Source of the DNA: Pelargonium nanum
Taxonomy: Eukaryota > Streptophyta > Magnoliopsida > Geraniales > Geraniaceae
Assembly: GCA_036897485.1 (NCBI GenBank)
Contig: JAYMTF010000434.1
Span: 1 to 36,608 of the forward strand
Reading direction: 5' to 3'
Length of the DNA: 36,608 nucleotides
Every line of letters begins with the position of its first letter. Position 1 is the stretch's first letter. Shown one piece after another: positions 23,767 through 35,165 of the stretch. The translations under genes and the position numbers were made by a program. The notes under the pieces were generated by a model. That model was given only the letters and a program-made list of their open reading frames with translations, was not told the origin of the DNA and ran no database searches.

Positions 23767-24912
23767 CTACATGAATAAAAATTAAACAATTAAATAAGAT
23801 GGTGAGATAAACAAGCTGTAATCAAATATAATATATTTATTAACTAATGTTCCTTTATAGCACATAAGTCCTACTTGATGTAATGGCAAAAATCTCACAA
23901 TACATCAAAGCTAATGTAACAGGAATGATTGTTCATAATTACAAATTTAATTAGAAACATTGGTAAAAGAAACTCTGAAGTAGAAAGAAGTTTGGAGGAT
24001 CCTTTACTGTACACAAAGTACTTGTTGATTTTACAGGTTATGACTTACGAGCTAGTGTGACATTTGCAGCACTTTCCAAAATGTACATATATAATAATTC
24101 AAAGGACTTGAACAATCAAACACAACATGAAGTAAAAATACACTAAACTAGTAATACCCAAAATAAATCAAATGTTATATAATTCGAATCAACCAGTTCA
24201 GTTACCACTTGAATTCTATTGACATGAACTCAAAAGTCAAAACTCCTTGTTTGGTAGAGAACCATAAACGATAGTTACGATACAAACATTCAAATTCTCC
24301 ACATTGATCATAAATACGACCAAACAAAATATGTAAAACCATCAATATCTAGCTCAAATAACATGTAAAAACATATTTCCACATAGCAGCCAATTCTCAA
24401 TCAAATTTGTGCACATTGCTCTCTCTAAAATCATCCTCAGCCATGGCCTTTTCACATTTTTTTCCTCTCACTACAATTCATCAAATCACGCTCTCTTATC
24501 AGCTCTGCAACTAATCGAACCTTAAATTTCCCAAATTTCCCAAATGGGTCAGTGGCAAAAGCAAAACGACAGAGACCCAACAAGCAAACACACAAATAAA
24601 GAGTGTACAATACCAAGGGGCTTTGCAGTAATGGCTTGGACACAGCTTCTGCTTTGCTTTGTCAGTGGAGCTCGAGAACTTTCAACCTTAAAGAGAGGCC
24701 TTAGTTCAATTTTCAATCAATCTCCTCTTCAACAAAATCTGTTCGAATCAACCTTGAAGAAAGCCCCAAACTGAATCACGAAATTTCAACAAAAATTACA
24801 AAACAAAGGCAAAAATATAACTCAAATCGGAGCTGGTCTGGACGCCGGCGTTGCTTGCTGGAGGCTAGACCTCTGCTTTCCGGCGAAGAGAAGAGAACCC
24901 TAAAATTCTCAC
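23767..24912 (-). other. 5' leader intron of the SURP/CID gene
   Basis: A donor CTTCAACAG|GTGAGA lies at 24913/24912 and an acceptor TTCATGTAG|GTAGC at 23767/23766, 24 nt upstream of the start codon. The leader exon begins above 24914 and reads CTTCACTCCACGAAGTTCTC before the donor. The intron is AT-rich; just inside its 5' end is AACCCTAA-like (telo-box) sequence near 24896. Leader introns of this size are common in plant housekeeping genes. Confidence 0.6.
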
Positions 24913-24989
24913 CTGTTGAAGACGAGAACTTCGTGGAGTGAAGACGATGATTGTTTAGTGCTTATTCACGGGTTGACCCGGTCCAGCAC

Positions 24990-26040
24990 GACAGCAAATT
25001 TGAATCAATCTGGCCCAACCCGAATAAAATTCGAACTAGTGTCCCTACCCAGACCCGCTCGTTGTTGGGTTGGCCGGCGGGCTCAAACTTACGGACACTT
25101 GAAACTCAATTCACTTTTTTGCAGGTTCGGGTTAGAGGTTGTAATTTTGGATCTCGTGATGGGTCGATAAAGATTATCCCGAATCTGATTTGAATGGGAT
25201 TTTGGTTCGTTTGAATTTTAGATGTTTGGATTTTAAACTTTACACTAAAATCGTGGATTCTAGAGAGTTTTACAATATGACTCAGCTTAAAAATCTAGTC
25301 GAGTCACCCCTTGTTAGGCAAATATGCAACTCAAAATTCTTTTAGATTGGGTCGAATTAGATTGAAGTCGGCAATTTAGACCCAAATTTTCAGACACTAA
25401 AACTTTGTACTGACTTTAACCCGATCCAATTAGATCCAACCAACTATTGGGTTATGCCAGATTTGTCATGCAAGTTGTTCGGCTGGATCGGATAGGGCGA
25501 GTTTTCGTGAACTCGCACATTCTATGTCTAAACAATTAAACCCGAACTGAACTTGCGGGCCGAACTCAACTCGAAACCCGAATTTTCAGCTTATACAAGA
25601 CAGTGCTTTTTATCTCCCATATTGGTACCGATAAAAGCCCAACTAACTGTCGCAAACCAAACATATCCTCACAGTTCCGGCGCCGGCTGACTGATTTGAC
25701 CGGAGCTGGACATACCGGTGGCTGTGCAGGTCACGCGCGAATCGACCTTCCGCAGGTACGCTATGCTACGAGCTTTGGTTTTCAGTGATAGCTAATATAC
25801 TTTCTTTCACAAGTGCACACCAAGTGTTCGACAAAATGATTGAACCACAAACATGCTGCAATGACCTTTATTTTTGTATATATAGATGTGATTTATTCAC
25901 TACATAGCTTGGTGATGTACATTGTTTGAACCTGTAATTGATCCTATTTCCATGTTGGTTTGTGAATTTGAATTTGGTAGATGCTATGCTAATCTGGTAT
26001 TTGTGTGTGTCTTCCTTTGAATGTTAAAGAATCTATGAGC
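24990..26040. other. Intergenic: SURP/CID promoter and BGAL6-like 3' end
   Basis: No gene is supported. From 24990 to 25600 there are repeated GGGTCG, CCCGAA and GGCCGG motifs resembling decayed repeat DNA rather than coding sequence. No TATA box could be assigned to the SURP/CID gene. From about 25850 to 26040 the DNA is the 3' untranslated region of the BGAL6-like gene. Confidence 0.5.
25867..25872 (-). terminator. Poly(A) signal of the BGAL6-like gene
   Basis: AATAAA on the minus strand (context ACAAAAATAAAGGTC), about 170 nt beyond the TAA stop at 26043-26041, preceded by a T/A-rich stretch (CATCTATATATAC). Spacing and context are typical of plant 3' ends. Confidence 0.65.
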
Positions 26041-29000
26041 TTATGCATATAGCTTTAGCCTCGAAGTTTGTTCGTGTAAATCAGTTGCTGATATGGTGTT
26101 AACGGAAATTTGAAGAGGATCCCCAACAGCTTCTTCGAGCATAACTAATAGGTTTCCTGAAGGTTTTAGGAAGGACCGTGGCACATGGTACCTAGTAAAA
26201 TAGAAGCCATTAGTACATTTTAAAAATGAATAGACTGAGATTTAGCAATTCGATTATATGTTTGTGAAAGAAATATATGAATGGGGAGAAATTGTACGTA
26301 CAATGTTTGTGAAGCATTTCCTTGTGGTGTGTGAAATGAGATCCAATAGCGACCAATGCTTTGCCCGTTAACCCAAGCTTCTCCTTTCCCCATCGTGCTA
26401 AAGTCTAAGACAACTGGATCATCGCCCATTGGCGCTTCGAACACAGTCTGCCATATAATCACTTTGTTTAGTATAAAATTAAAGTTGGGCCTTCATCAAC
26501 TTAACCTTTTAGTTGAGTTGGTCCTTCACATGGTAATAGAGCTTGGTTGATCTTGTTTGAGTCCTGCCGCTACTCTTAAAGTTGGGTCTTCAACTATTAG
26601 CTTAAGTTTTTAGTTGAGTTGATCATCCACACACTTCATAAGCTTTAGATGGCATGCAGATGGACCTTTTAGTTGAGACAGTCATTCACACACATCATGA
26701 GCTTTAGATGACATGCAGATGAACCTTCTAAGTGTGTTCTTATGAGAAGAAATGCCAACTTAAAGTTGAGCCTTTAATTATCAACTTAACCTTTTAGTTG
26801 AGTTGGTCCTTCACATGGCATCAAAGCTTGATTGACCTAGAGGTCACAAGTTTGAATCATGCCTTCAACTACCAGGTTAAGATAGATGACATACCTTATA
26901 GACGTGTCACAAACGAATATTAAGTTATTTTTTGTTGTTTGACTTTTGACAACTTCATTTTTCTCTTTTCCTCTTAAGATGAACAAAACTATCTAACACT
27001 AGACATTTCATACTGCTTACATCATATACTGACACTCTGCTTGTATACATGGAATATTAAATTGCTTACCTTGTACCAAGTAAGTGTTTGATTGGTAGAA
27101 GCTCCAAATTTACTCCAATTAACTTTATCCTGATTTTCTTCCTCGTATATCTGTAACTGCTCCCCTATTAATCCGACCTAAAATGAGATTTTTCAAACAA
27201 GTCATGAATATATTAGATTTCTCCTTTTTTTACGTTGTACTTGTAATATCATTTTAAACTAAAGGTTATCCCAAAACAACCAAATTGTAGGAAAAATTCA
27301 TATGTTTGTGGAAAAAAATGGATATAAGATGTCACCTGATATCCCCATGCATAATTACTAGAAAAATTGTACGACTCTTGTGTGCATCGGATTTCCACTG
27401 CAGTTAAGCCACCTGTCTTACTCTCAAGGAAAGCTCCCGAATCCTTTACACAAGCATGCATGAAATCTCTTAATATGCAAGATATGAAAAATTAATCGCA
27501 TGAAGAAAGCCACTACTGAAATGCAATTTGATATATTACCAGCAATCCAACCATGACGCTGAGTATGGATACATTGTTCATTCCGTCTGCTAATACTATT
27601 GGATTGTCCATGGTAAATGATTTAACTTTACGATCTCCATGAACACCTCCTGAGATGATACCTCATTGAAGTGATTAAGCAATACTAGCATGAATTCAAT
27701 GATTAGCAGAAAGCTTGTGTTTCCTGTTTGCTTGAAATATTGAATAATTTATTCATATACTTAGAAAATAGGTAGCAATTGATTAGAATTTTTGTTCAGG
27801 AATGAGAATCAAGAATCGGAATGAGAATGAGAATGAGATTCTCATTTTTCATGTTTGGATTATGATTTTTTGGTCATGAAAATGGCTTTGACCATTGTAC
27901 AAAGATCTGACAATAAGCTAAAGAATATGAAGTCTTATATTACTCTGCAGTGTCCTTTCCGGTTAAGAAGTGATTCACGGAACTTACCTTCATACATATT
28001 GTTGGTAAAAGCATGCACAACATGTCCTTGAGTCTCAACATGAAGTATTGGTCCAGTGCAAGATGAATTGGGTTGAAAGCTGTTATCAACATACGATTTA
28101 AAGCAGTGATGTCTATAAAGCTACGGATTAATGTTAGGAGATATGGGTCAAGAATAGAATATACCTGAAAGTATACCAAAGATAATCAGTTGTATCTTGC
28201 GTTGTATTTGTTTGCTCTAATAACGTATTTGATCTGAGTGAAGTATCTGGGAAATTTGGGATGGCATCTGAAAATTCTTCCCATTCCTGAACTGAACTAA
28301 ATGTCTGGACTGTTGTTGTGACTTTCTTGCTGGGTTCTACATTGACCTATGTTATATACGAGAGAACGACAAGTTTAAGTGCCATGAGACCCGGATAAAG
28401 GTTTATGTGAGATGTGTAGGTTGACTCGTATAATATGAAGTGCCTTTATAAAGAAACATACGATAAATCTTTGTAGATGATAATTTGCAAATTGCAATGT
28501 TTTTTATGGTTTGTGTCATATTAAAATTGATCGTAAATCTGATCCTTAACTCTCTTTTCTTCCTGCTAGTTGCTGCAGAGAGCTTCAAGGTAATCATGCA
28601 TCTATGCCAGTTATTATAGGTATGGGTTTAGGTTTATTTTGTGAAATGTGAAATTGACCAATGTAGCATCAACGTAAATATGATGTCCCTTGTCTTTAGG
28701 GGGCAGTTGCAAAACATTTGGTTTATGGAAGTAGAATGTGTTAATTTGGAATAAAGTAAAAGGCAAGAAGGTGGTATGATATTGTTGTCTTTTATATTAG
28801 CACTTCTGCTGGTAAATTTTGAACTATAGAGCCTCTATTTTGAAAAAAGTAAAAAAAAGAATGTGTAATAATTAGTTGATAGTCAAATTAGATTTGTGTC
28901 AAATGCAATGTCAAGTTCAATAAAATCCTTGTAGATTCATAATTTACCTTTGCAGTGTTGAAAATGACTGTTGTGCAGTTGAGGAGGACACTAATAGACT

Positions 29001-32000
29001 TTCGAGGTAGGTCAAATGGTAAACTTCTGAACTGTACTGTAGCATCAGCTGAAGCATTGTTTACAAGAAATGCAACACATCCTCCTTGTCCATCTTGAAA
29101 GACATAGGCCTAAATCGTGATAAACATGCAATTGTTATGTAATAGATGAACTGAATATATAGTCATTCAAAATGTATGGAACCATCAACGCTACCTCTTG
29201 AAATTGGCCTAAAGAGATATTAGTTTGGTTTCCTTGCAGCAATGTCGGGGAGCATGTCTTGATTGCGGCATGCATTTCCTTCAAATGGCCATATTTTGGT
29301 TGCTGAATCAAACCTACAATACATATCAGGTTAGTCATATTATTTCTTTCAGTGAAGAATTGGTGGATGCTTTGATATATCAGCCACTCACCATATTCAT
29401 CGAGAGGTGCTTGATCGTAATAGCCCGTTATAAAATAGTTTGCTGTTGTTCTTCCAAAGTTTGTTCCTCCATGATACTACATTTTTGACAAATTGGTCAG
29501 CATTATTTTGAATAATTTAAGCTTAGTGTTTTCCATTTAGTATGCAAAGGATTAGCCGTCTACCATATAGTAATTTATATAACTTCCATTATTTTTTGCA
29601 ATAAATAGTGTGGTATGGTAGGCAATATCTTCAGCGGACCTAATGACTGGTGGTGTACCCCATGCTTGATAGCTTCAAGAGAAGAAGAAAAAAAAATAGT
29701 TAGTTGGTTTCAAATACTTAATACAGAGTATAACCACGTGAACACGTTCTTAGCCGTCAGTACGATAACATTCTAACGGTAACATTTTAAATTTCTAATT
29801 CCCATCCCATCCGACTTCCTGAAATAATATGAGCAGAGTTATTTTTCCTGCTTGATATGAAATGCAATTAAAGCATGTGTGTATTTGGTTGAAAGCATAC
29901 AAAGAAGTCCAGTTTTCAGTCCAGAGCGCCGGCTTATTTGGGGAGTTGGGTCCGGGAAAAGTTTCTCCACACCTCAGCCCATTGCATGTATTAATCTGCA
30001 AATTAGAGTTTATCAAAGTGACTAAAGAGTAAAGACCATTGAAGTTTTGAAGTGTGTAAAGATAGAAGCAGATAGATGCTATAGAAGAATCCTAATTACT
30101 TTATTGAATGTAAGTTTAGCTTGTTGTTAGACTTTAAAGTTCAATGTAGTTGTGTACAACACGTACAAAGTTCAGTGTAGTTATGTGCGAATTACCACAT
30201 TTTTTTGTTATTGAGCAAAGTGAACTAAACTAACCACTGGATCAGGGGCGTCTTGTTGCTTGCACATCACCCACGGTACTCCTGTCTGGAGATCAACCGC
30301 CATCTTTGCTGCCCAAAGAACGTAAGAATGTCCTTCTTCACCGAAAGCGTTTTCAATATTTTGATATTCATTCTCAATCTGCGTCTTATAAAATGTTATT
30401 TTCACAATTATTATTATGAAGTTTGTCTAATGTTGTTGATATGATGCTCTTTTTGTTTTGAAAAAGAAATTGACCTGTGAGAGTATTATCGGGCCTCCTT
30501 GCGAAGCATATAAACCCTCTGATTTCATCATGTCCACAATTTTTGTGGTAAAGTTTTCCATGTAAAACTGCAGGAAGATATAGTTGAATGAGAACAGCAT
30601 ATATATATATATATATATAAGAACATTATTGATTTCGTGTTGTGTTAAGACACGAATTGCTTGAATGTACATACACACATGACACATACATGTAAGAGTC
30701 TACAAAGTATACATACTATATAATATATATGTACCTTGAAGGGTTCATTGTCTGTTCTGTAGGTAATGCCTGGAACATCACGCAACCAAAATGGAAACCC
30801 TCTGCAGAGTACAATCACAAACAGTTATAATATTCGGATTGTGACAGGTAATTCATGAAACTCTTGTAGCGTTACGATGATAAAATTTGAATCTATTACG
30901 GTTTATAGGCTCATATTTACCCATAGTTCCATTCAGCCTCAATGAATGGTCCAATCCTCAAGCAAACATAGAGCCCTTGTGCTTGGATTTGCTTGATGAA
31001 ACTCACCAAATCATATCTTCCACTGAAATCATACTGTCACAACACAACACAAAACCAAATCACCATTGAGTTTGGAAGAATGATTTATAGAAATGGGTAT
31101 TGGGTCGGGACTCGGGACCGGGTTTCGGGTTTGGAGCATTCACTGACCTGGCCTGGTTGGGGCTCATGGAGGTTCCAAAATACATAGGTTTGAATCACAT
31201 CCAATCCTCCCACTTTGGCTTTGGCTATCAAGGATGGCCACATCTGCAACAAAATTTGGTTTAATTACTAAATTAGTCTCAAACTTTTGTCTTCATGTCA
31301 ACTTTGTCCCTCATCTTCCAATTCCAACAATTTTTCCAATTTTTGAAACCCTACTAATTGTACCATAATCTTAAAGATTCCATCCTATAGTCATTCAAGA
31401 ATGTTTTTTAGTTAATAGCTCTCTTTTTTCTTTTTTTGACAACTACCTGCACTTTCAAATGGGTCAATGGCCTGCGTGCTATCATTGATCTGGCCCGATA
31501 ATACTGGCCTAGGTCAACAAAAGTAGTCCGATATACATGTGGGCATTTTCGGCCTGACCAGATTCCTGCCCACAGTCTATTTGGCTTGCAAAATAAGCCG
31601 TGGGCTTGCACCATTACTAGCTCGGCCTGATCATATCTGGTTGGGGCTTAGAAAATAAGGTTTGATAAGCTAGTTGCGTTTTTTGGTCCGGGTCCTTAGC
31701 ACATTAGCCAACTCTAAGTATAAGGTACTTATCTGTAATTTGACCTTTTAAAAATCAGAGTATGATCAGTCATTTGACCATGTTATTGGTTCAACCATCT
31801 AGCCGAACAGGCCGTTCATGATGTGGCATTTAAAAGAAAAAAGAAACGGGTCAAACTAGATTCTTTGAACTGTAATCGAACCGTCTAAATCGGTTGCTCG
31901 TAAACTAACTCGTGATATCATTCAAGTGAAACCGAAACCCATATTCTCGTTTTGTTGAATGTGACAATAGGTTGCTGAATCTACATAATTTGTGAAGCAA

Positions 32001-33848
32001 GCACAATTGGTCTCTTGCTTCCAAATGGCATGTTTCGAGAATTGTAGAAACTTATGTAATTAGGTTCACACTTCACATTCCTCACAGTTGCAGAAAATGA
32101 AATATGATGGAAGCGTGGAGGGTTGGCAAAAATGATGAAAATAATTCACAAAAGTCACAAGTTGACAATAACTATTTTGTTTTTTATGGCAGCTGAACTG
32201 AAACGTACCTGCTGTCTGTGATGTAATAGTAAAACCAACCAAATCAAGTCACCAAAAACAAATCCTCACATCTTATCTTATCTCTCATGCATGTTACACA
32301 TTAAACTTGACAATTTGGGTTTCAGGTCATGTCGGGTTTTTAATTTCTTCGGGTTTGGATTGAGAAGGCCTAACCCGAACATGGTCTGCAAGAGATGCGG
32401 GTCCATGAGGTTGCAGGTTTCAGGTCGCGGGTTCTAGTTCAGGTCCAAATTGTCAACTCTATTACACTAACAATTGTTACGTTGATCAAATTTACAGGCT
32501 TGATAGAGTATTTGTTCATAACTTAAAAGTTACGGATTTGCTCCCATGAGTTTATTAGGTGGGTATCACTTGTCGGGTCTACGATAAGACTGGTGTACCT
32601 AATATTTATTAATAATTTAAACATCAGTCGTGACTCGATCGGTTTGACTGAAATTCGACTGGTGGATTGATCTGATTTTTAAACAAATCATGATTATAGT
32701 TCGATTCGGGCGAATAAGTCAAAATCTGTGAAAACTGAAAACTGGTGAAAATCTCTCACAACTGAGTTTGGTGAACAGATCTTATTATGCAAATGTAATT
32801 GTTATTAGTATTGGAGAGGCTATATATGCTAAGGCTATTTTGTTTGTTGAAAAAATAGTATTTGGGTACTAAAAAAGGGTATGGCTATGCCATGTAGCTG
32901 AGCCTTTCTTAGTGACCCTTTTTGTGAGGCTATTTAATAATCTTCTGTTTTCCAGAAATGGGTCTGCTTATCAATCAGCATTTAGAATCTTAAAAAGACC
33001 CAATTTGCCATTTAATTAGATTGTGACCCAAAACTCTCAACTGAGAATAGGAATATTTATCTGGCTACATTAATATGAGTTCATGCTTTATTTGCTTTCT
33101 CTTATTCTAAAGTGAACTGTGCAATAATTCAAATGATTTTGATTCGATTTATAGATTGTTATTGATAGTTTTGTCAGTTGAATTAATGGGTTTGATTTGG
33201 TTCGAAGATTTCATGGCACATTGTTAAGATCTCCGTTAAGTTAATTAATTGATATGTTTAGTTTTGATAAACAAATACAGATTAGCAAAACAAAACGTTA
33301 CGTAACAAGTTAGATAAAAAATTGAAGACAACAATATCATAAACATTGGAATTGAAGTTGGAGAAAGAAACTTAATAGAATAATACAAGTTGGAGAGGCA
33401 GATTTGATGGAGTTGACTATTGTTCCTAGAAAATCGCATCCTATGCACATTGCTCTGTATGAATGTAGATCGGGAAAATTGCAGGTTACTACAAGTTTTG
33501 GCGTCCCATAACGCATAACTATACTTTTCTGTATGTTTTGTTTCCGTCTTTCAAATGTTAAAGAGAAAATCGCAGATTACGACAAGTTTTGACGTCCCAT
33601 AACACATAACTACATATGTTTTGTTTCCGTCTGTTCATATAAATTTGCTTCATGTTTTGCGAATGCTAATGAATGACATTGTTACTTACCTCAGGAGTGC
33701 TACGAGGATAGTGAATCGAACCGGAGAACAGAAGCTTTCTCTCTCCATCAACAATGAGCGACCTTCCATCGTACGTCACATTCGCTCCTTCTCCGGCCAC
33801 TGTCAAGGCCGCCACGACCACCAAACACAGCCACCATTGCACCACCAT
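26041..33848 (-). CDS. BGAL6: Secreted GH35 beta-galactosidase without lectin domain (BGAL6/MUM2-like), 18 exons, 712 aa
   Basis: Exons (minus): 33848-33690, 31243-31148, 31033-30921, 30801-30735, 30567-30475, 30378-30235, 29995-29901, 29672-29564, 29476-29392, 29313-29195, 29109-28948, 28346-28165, 28079-27988, 27649-27540, 27443-27336, 27177-27070, 26447-26302, 26191-26041; 2139 nt, in frame, all GT-AG. The ATG at 33848 is chosen because the earlier codon at 33866 is GTG. A signal peptide ends near residue 21 (before ANVTYDGRS). The GH35 signature [14 protein letters not shown] lies at about 169-182 and the nucleophile is Glu251 in LWTENWTSF. The C-terminus ends soon after [19 protein letters not shown] with no lectin domain, giving a length close to Arabidopsis BGAL6 (MUM2), which trims galactose from rhamnogalacturonan I in seed mucilage. 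[17 protein letters not shown] supports BGAL6; BGAL16 is the alternative. Position next to a BGAL10-like gene also favours BGAL6. Confidence 0.94.
26481..26838. repeat. Repeated LTR-end/primer-binding-site-like segment in intron 16
   Basis: Two close copies (26481-26555 and 26762-26838) share CAACTTAACCTTTTAGTTGA, GTTGGTCCTTCACATGG and AGCTTG. A third, shorter copy lies at 26580-26635 and a fragment near 26667. Each main copy passes from TAGTTGAGTTGGTC into ATGGTAATAGAGC or ATGGCATCAAAGC, degenerate forms of TGGTATCAGAGC, the initiator tRNA-Met binding site of many plant LTR elements. It appears to be nested remnants of a small non-autonomous LTR element. Confidence 0.5.
27771..27895. mobile_element. 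Degraded Harbinger-like MITE in intron 13 of the BGAL6-like gene
   Basis: The left end GGTAGCAATTGATTAGAATT, the interior GAATGAGAATGAGATTCTCA and TTTGGATTATGATTTTTTGG match the element at 12546-12698 in order. The right terminus is no longer recognisable, so the end is approximate. Confidence 0.5.
30599..30619. repeat. (AT)n microsatellite
   Basis: Ten uninterrupted AT units in intron 4 of the BGAL6-like gene (30734-30568), near the acceptor of exon 5. A candidate polymorphic marker. Confidence 0.95.
32306..32457. mobile_element. Possible small inverted-repeat element (MITE-like)
   Basis: The left end reads CTTGACAATTTGGG then TTTCAGGTC; the right end on the other strand reads AGTTGACAATTTGG then ACCTGAAC. 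The interior is full of CGGGTTT, GGGTCC and CAGGTCGCGGG. Short inverted ends plus a distinct composition suggest a non-autonomous DNA transposon. No target duplication was recognised. Confidence 0.4.
33475..33632. repeat. Two-copy tandem duplication just inside intron 1 of the BGAL6-like gene
   Basis: Copies at about 33475-33549 and 33565-33632 share GAAAAT(T/C)GCAG, ACAAGTTTTG(G/A)CGTCCCATAAC, CATAACTA and TATGTTTTGTTTCCGTCT. The period is 90 bp and the array lies about 60 nt from the exon 1 donor. Confidence 0.9.
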
Positions 33849-33947
33849 CCCAAGCTCTTCCTCCACCTCTCAGAAAACAATGCTTTGCAAGGCACTAGAA
33901 TGTGCTTGAGAGGTGAAAGAAGAAGCACAAGAAATGGATGGCTTTTT

Positions 33948-33957
33948 TTTATATATA
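33948..33957 (-). promoter_or_regulatory. TATA box of the BGAL6-like gene
   Basis: TATATATAAA on the minus strand (context CTTCCTATATATAAAAAA), 100 nt upstream of the start codon at 33848. This predicts transcription start near 33925 and a leader of about 75 nt containing CACTTCT-like sequence. Confidence 0.7.
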
Positions 33958-35146
33958 GGAAGTGAAGAGTTGGTGAAGAAAGGGTTGGTTGGTTGGGAAT
34001 TGTTGTGTTGTGTAGTGATGTGTTGCTATGCAGATTGTGAGTAAGGCTTTGTGGTGTTGTGCAGATATTGCTAGCTGTTTGTCAATGAGAAGCTGGCACC
34101 AATCTGAGTGAGAAAGATACATAACTGGCCCTTTTGAAGTTTTTAACTTGTTTCTTGGCTCCATAATCAAGGTTTTTGTGACCTTTTTCTTGTCCTTTTG
34201 TGAACTTGGCATAGACCAACAACATTTGTCTTGTGATAGGGTGTTTTCTATATGTGTGATAGTTATATTGCATTATTGCAATATTGTTGCAGGCAGCAAA
34301 GATAGAGCTCATTTTGGAACGAAAATATTTTCACGTAAATCGTAAGAGAAATGCTTGTAAAAGTCTTTCTCGTTATTTGCTTGCAAACTTGGTTGTTTTT
34401 TTTCAGTATTTTGGTGAGCACGTCGATTTGCTCACTAATTTCGGCTTAGAGTCATTTACTTTGCTATTTTGGTCAGCAAATTGATTTATTCGTCAATTTG
34501 CTCGGCATTAGGGTTTTGATTAAGTTTTTTTTAAAGTAATTAAGTTTAATTATAAATGGTTTATTAAGCTTTGAGGTGTATTCTAAAAGTTGACCATTAG
34601 AAGCTACATACTTATATCACTTTCATCCCATACATAGTGCCTCTACTATAACAATGCTGACTAGAGTTATTTATTGTGATTTTATATATTTGGATGGCTT
34701 TGAAGTTTGAACCATTCCTCATTTAATTACAAATCAATTTAATTAAATTAAATAAACTAACTAATGATATTAAAATTATTTTCATTTCCATTTCCAATTC
34801 CATTTCTCATTCAAAACTTTTTCTTTTTTCATTTGAAGGACATTCAAGAGTTTTTCTAATTCCATTTTTGGCTCCCTTTGAGGATCAAATTTAACTAAAT
34901 TAGTAATGCATAATAATCATAAGGGTTCAACAATATAAATAATTTTTTTTTAAGGGGATATAAATAAATATTTAATGTATTAGTTATAATCAAATTTTCA
35001 AACATAAAACAGTTTCAAAACCATGTACATGCTCATTGTTGTAGAGGATCAAAACCATGATTGTCGTACAAGCCATGTTAGGTTGGCTTTGCTTCGCTTA
35101 GGTTTCAAAGCTCCAACAAACATGGTGTTTTGTCAATCTTCAAGAT

Positions 35147-35165
35147 AATGGGCCTAAGGCCCATT
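35147..35165. promoter_or_regulatory. Palindromic site II (TGGGCC/GGCCCA) element
   Basis: AATGGGCC-TAA-GGCCCATT is a perfect inverted repeat with 8-bp arms. Further TGGGCT or TGGGCC copies occur near 35188, 35230, 35235 and 35261, and AGCCCAAT near 35290. TGGGCY (site II) elements bind TCP factors and are frequent in promoters of ribosomal, mitochondrial and growth genes. No gene is visible nearby, so this may be a distant promoter of a gene beyond the window or repeat DNA. Confidence 0.4.

Larger units (their letters stand above)
31244..33689 (-). other. Intron 1 of the BGAL6-like gene, 2446 nt, repeat-rich
   Basis: This is the largest intron in the window, bounded by CCTGAG|GTAAGT and TTGCAG|ATGTGG. 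It holds no open frame with recognisable coding content. Within it are a GC-richer block with GGCCTG/GGCCCG motifs (31440-31690), an inverted-repeat element (32306-32457), and a tandem duplication next to exon 1 (33475-33632). Confidence 0.85.

Noticed and set aside
33849..33866. Six extra N-terminal residues (MEEELG) on the BGAL6-like protein
   Set aside because: The first codon is GTG; the first real ATG is at 33848 and gives a good signal peptide.
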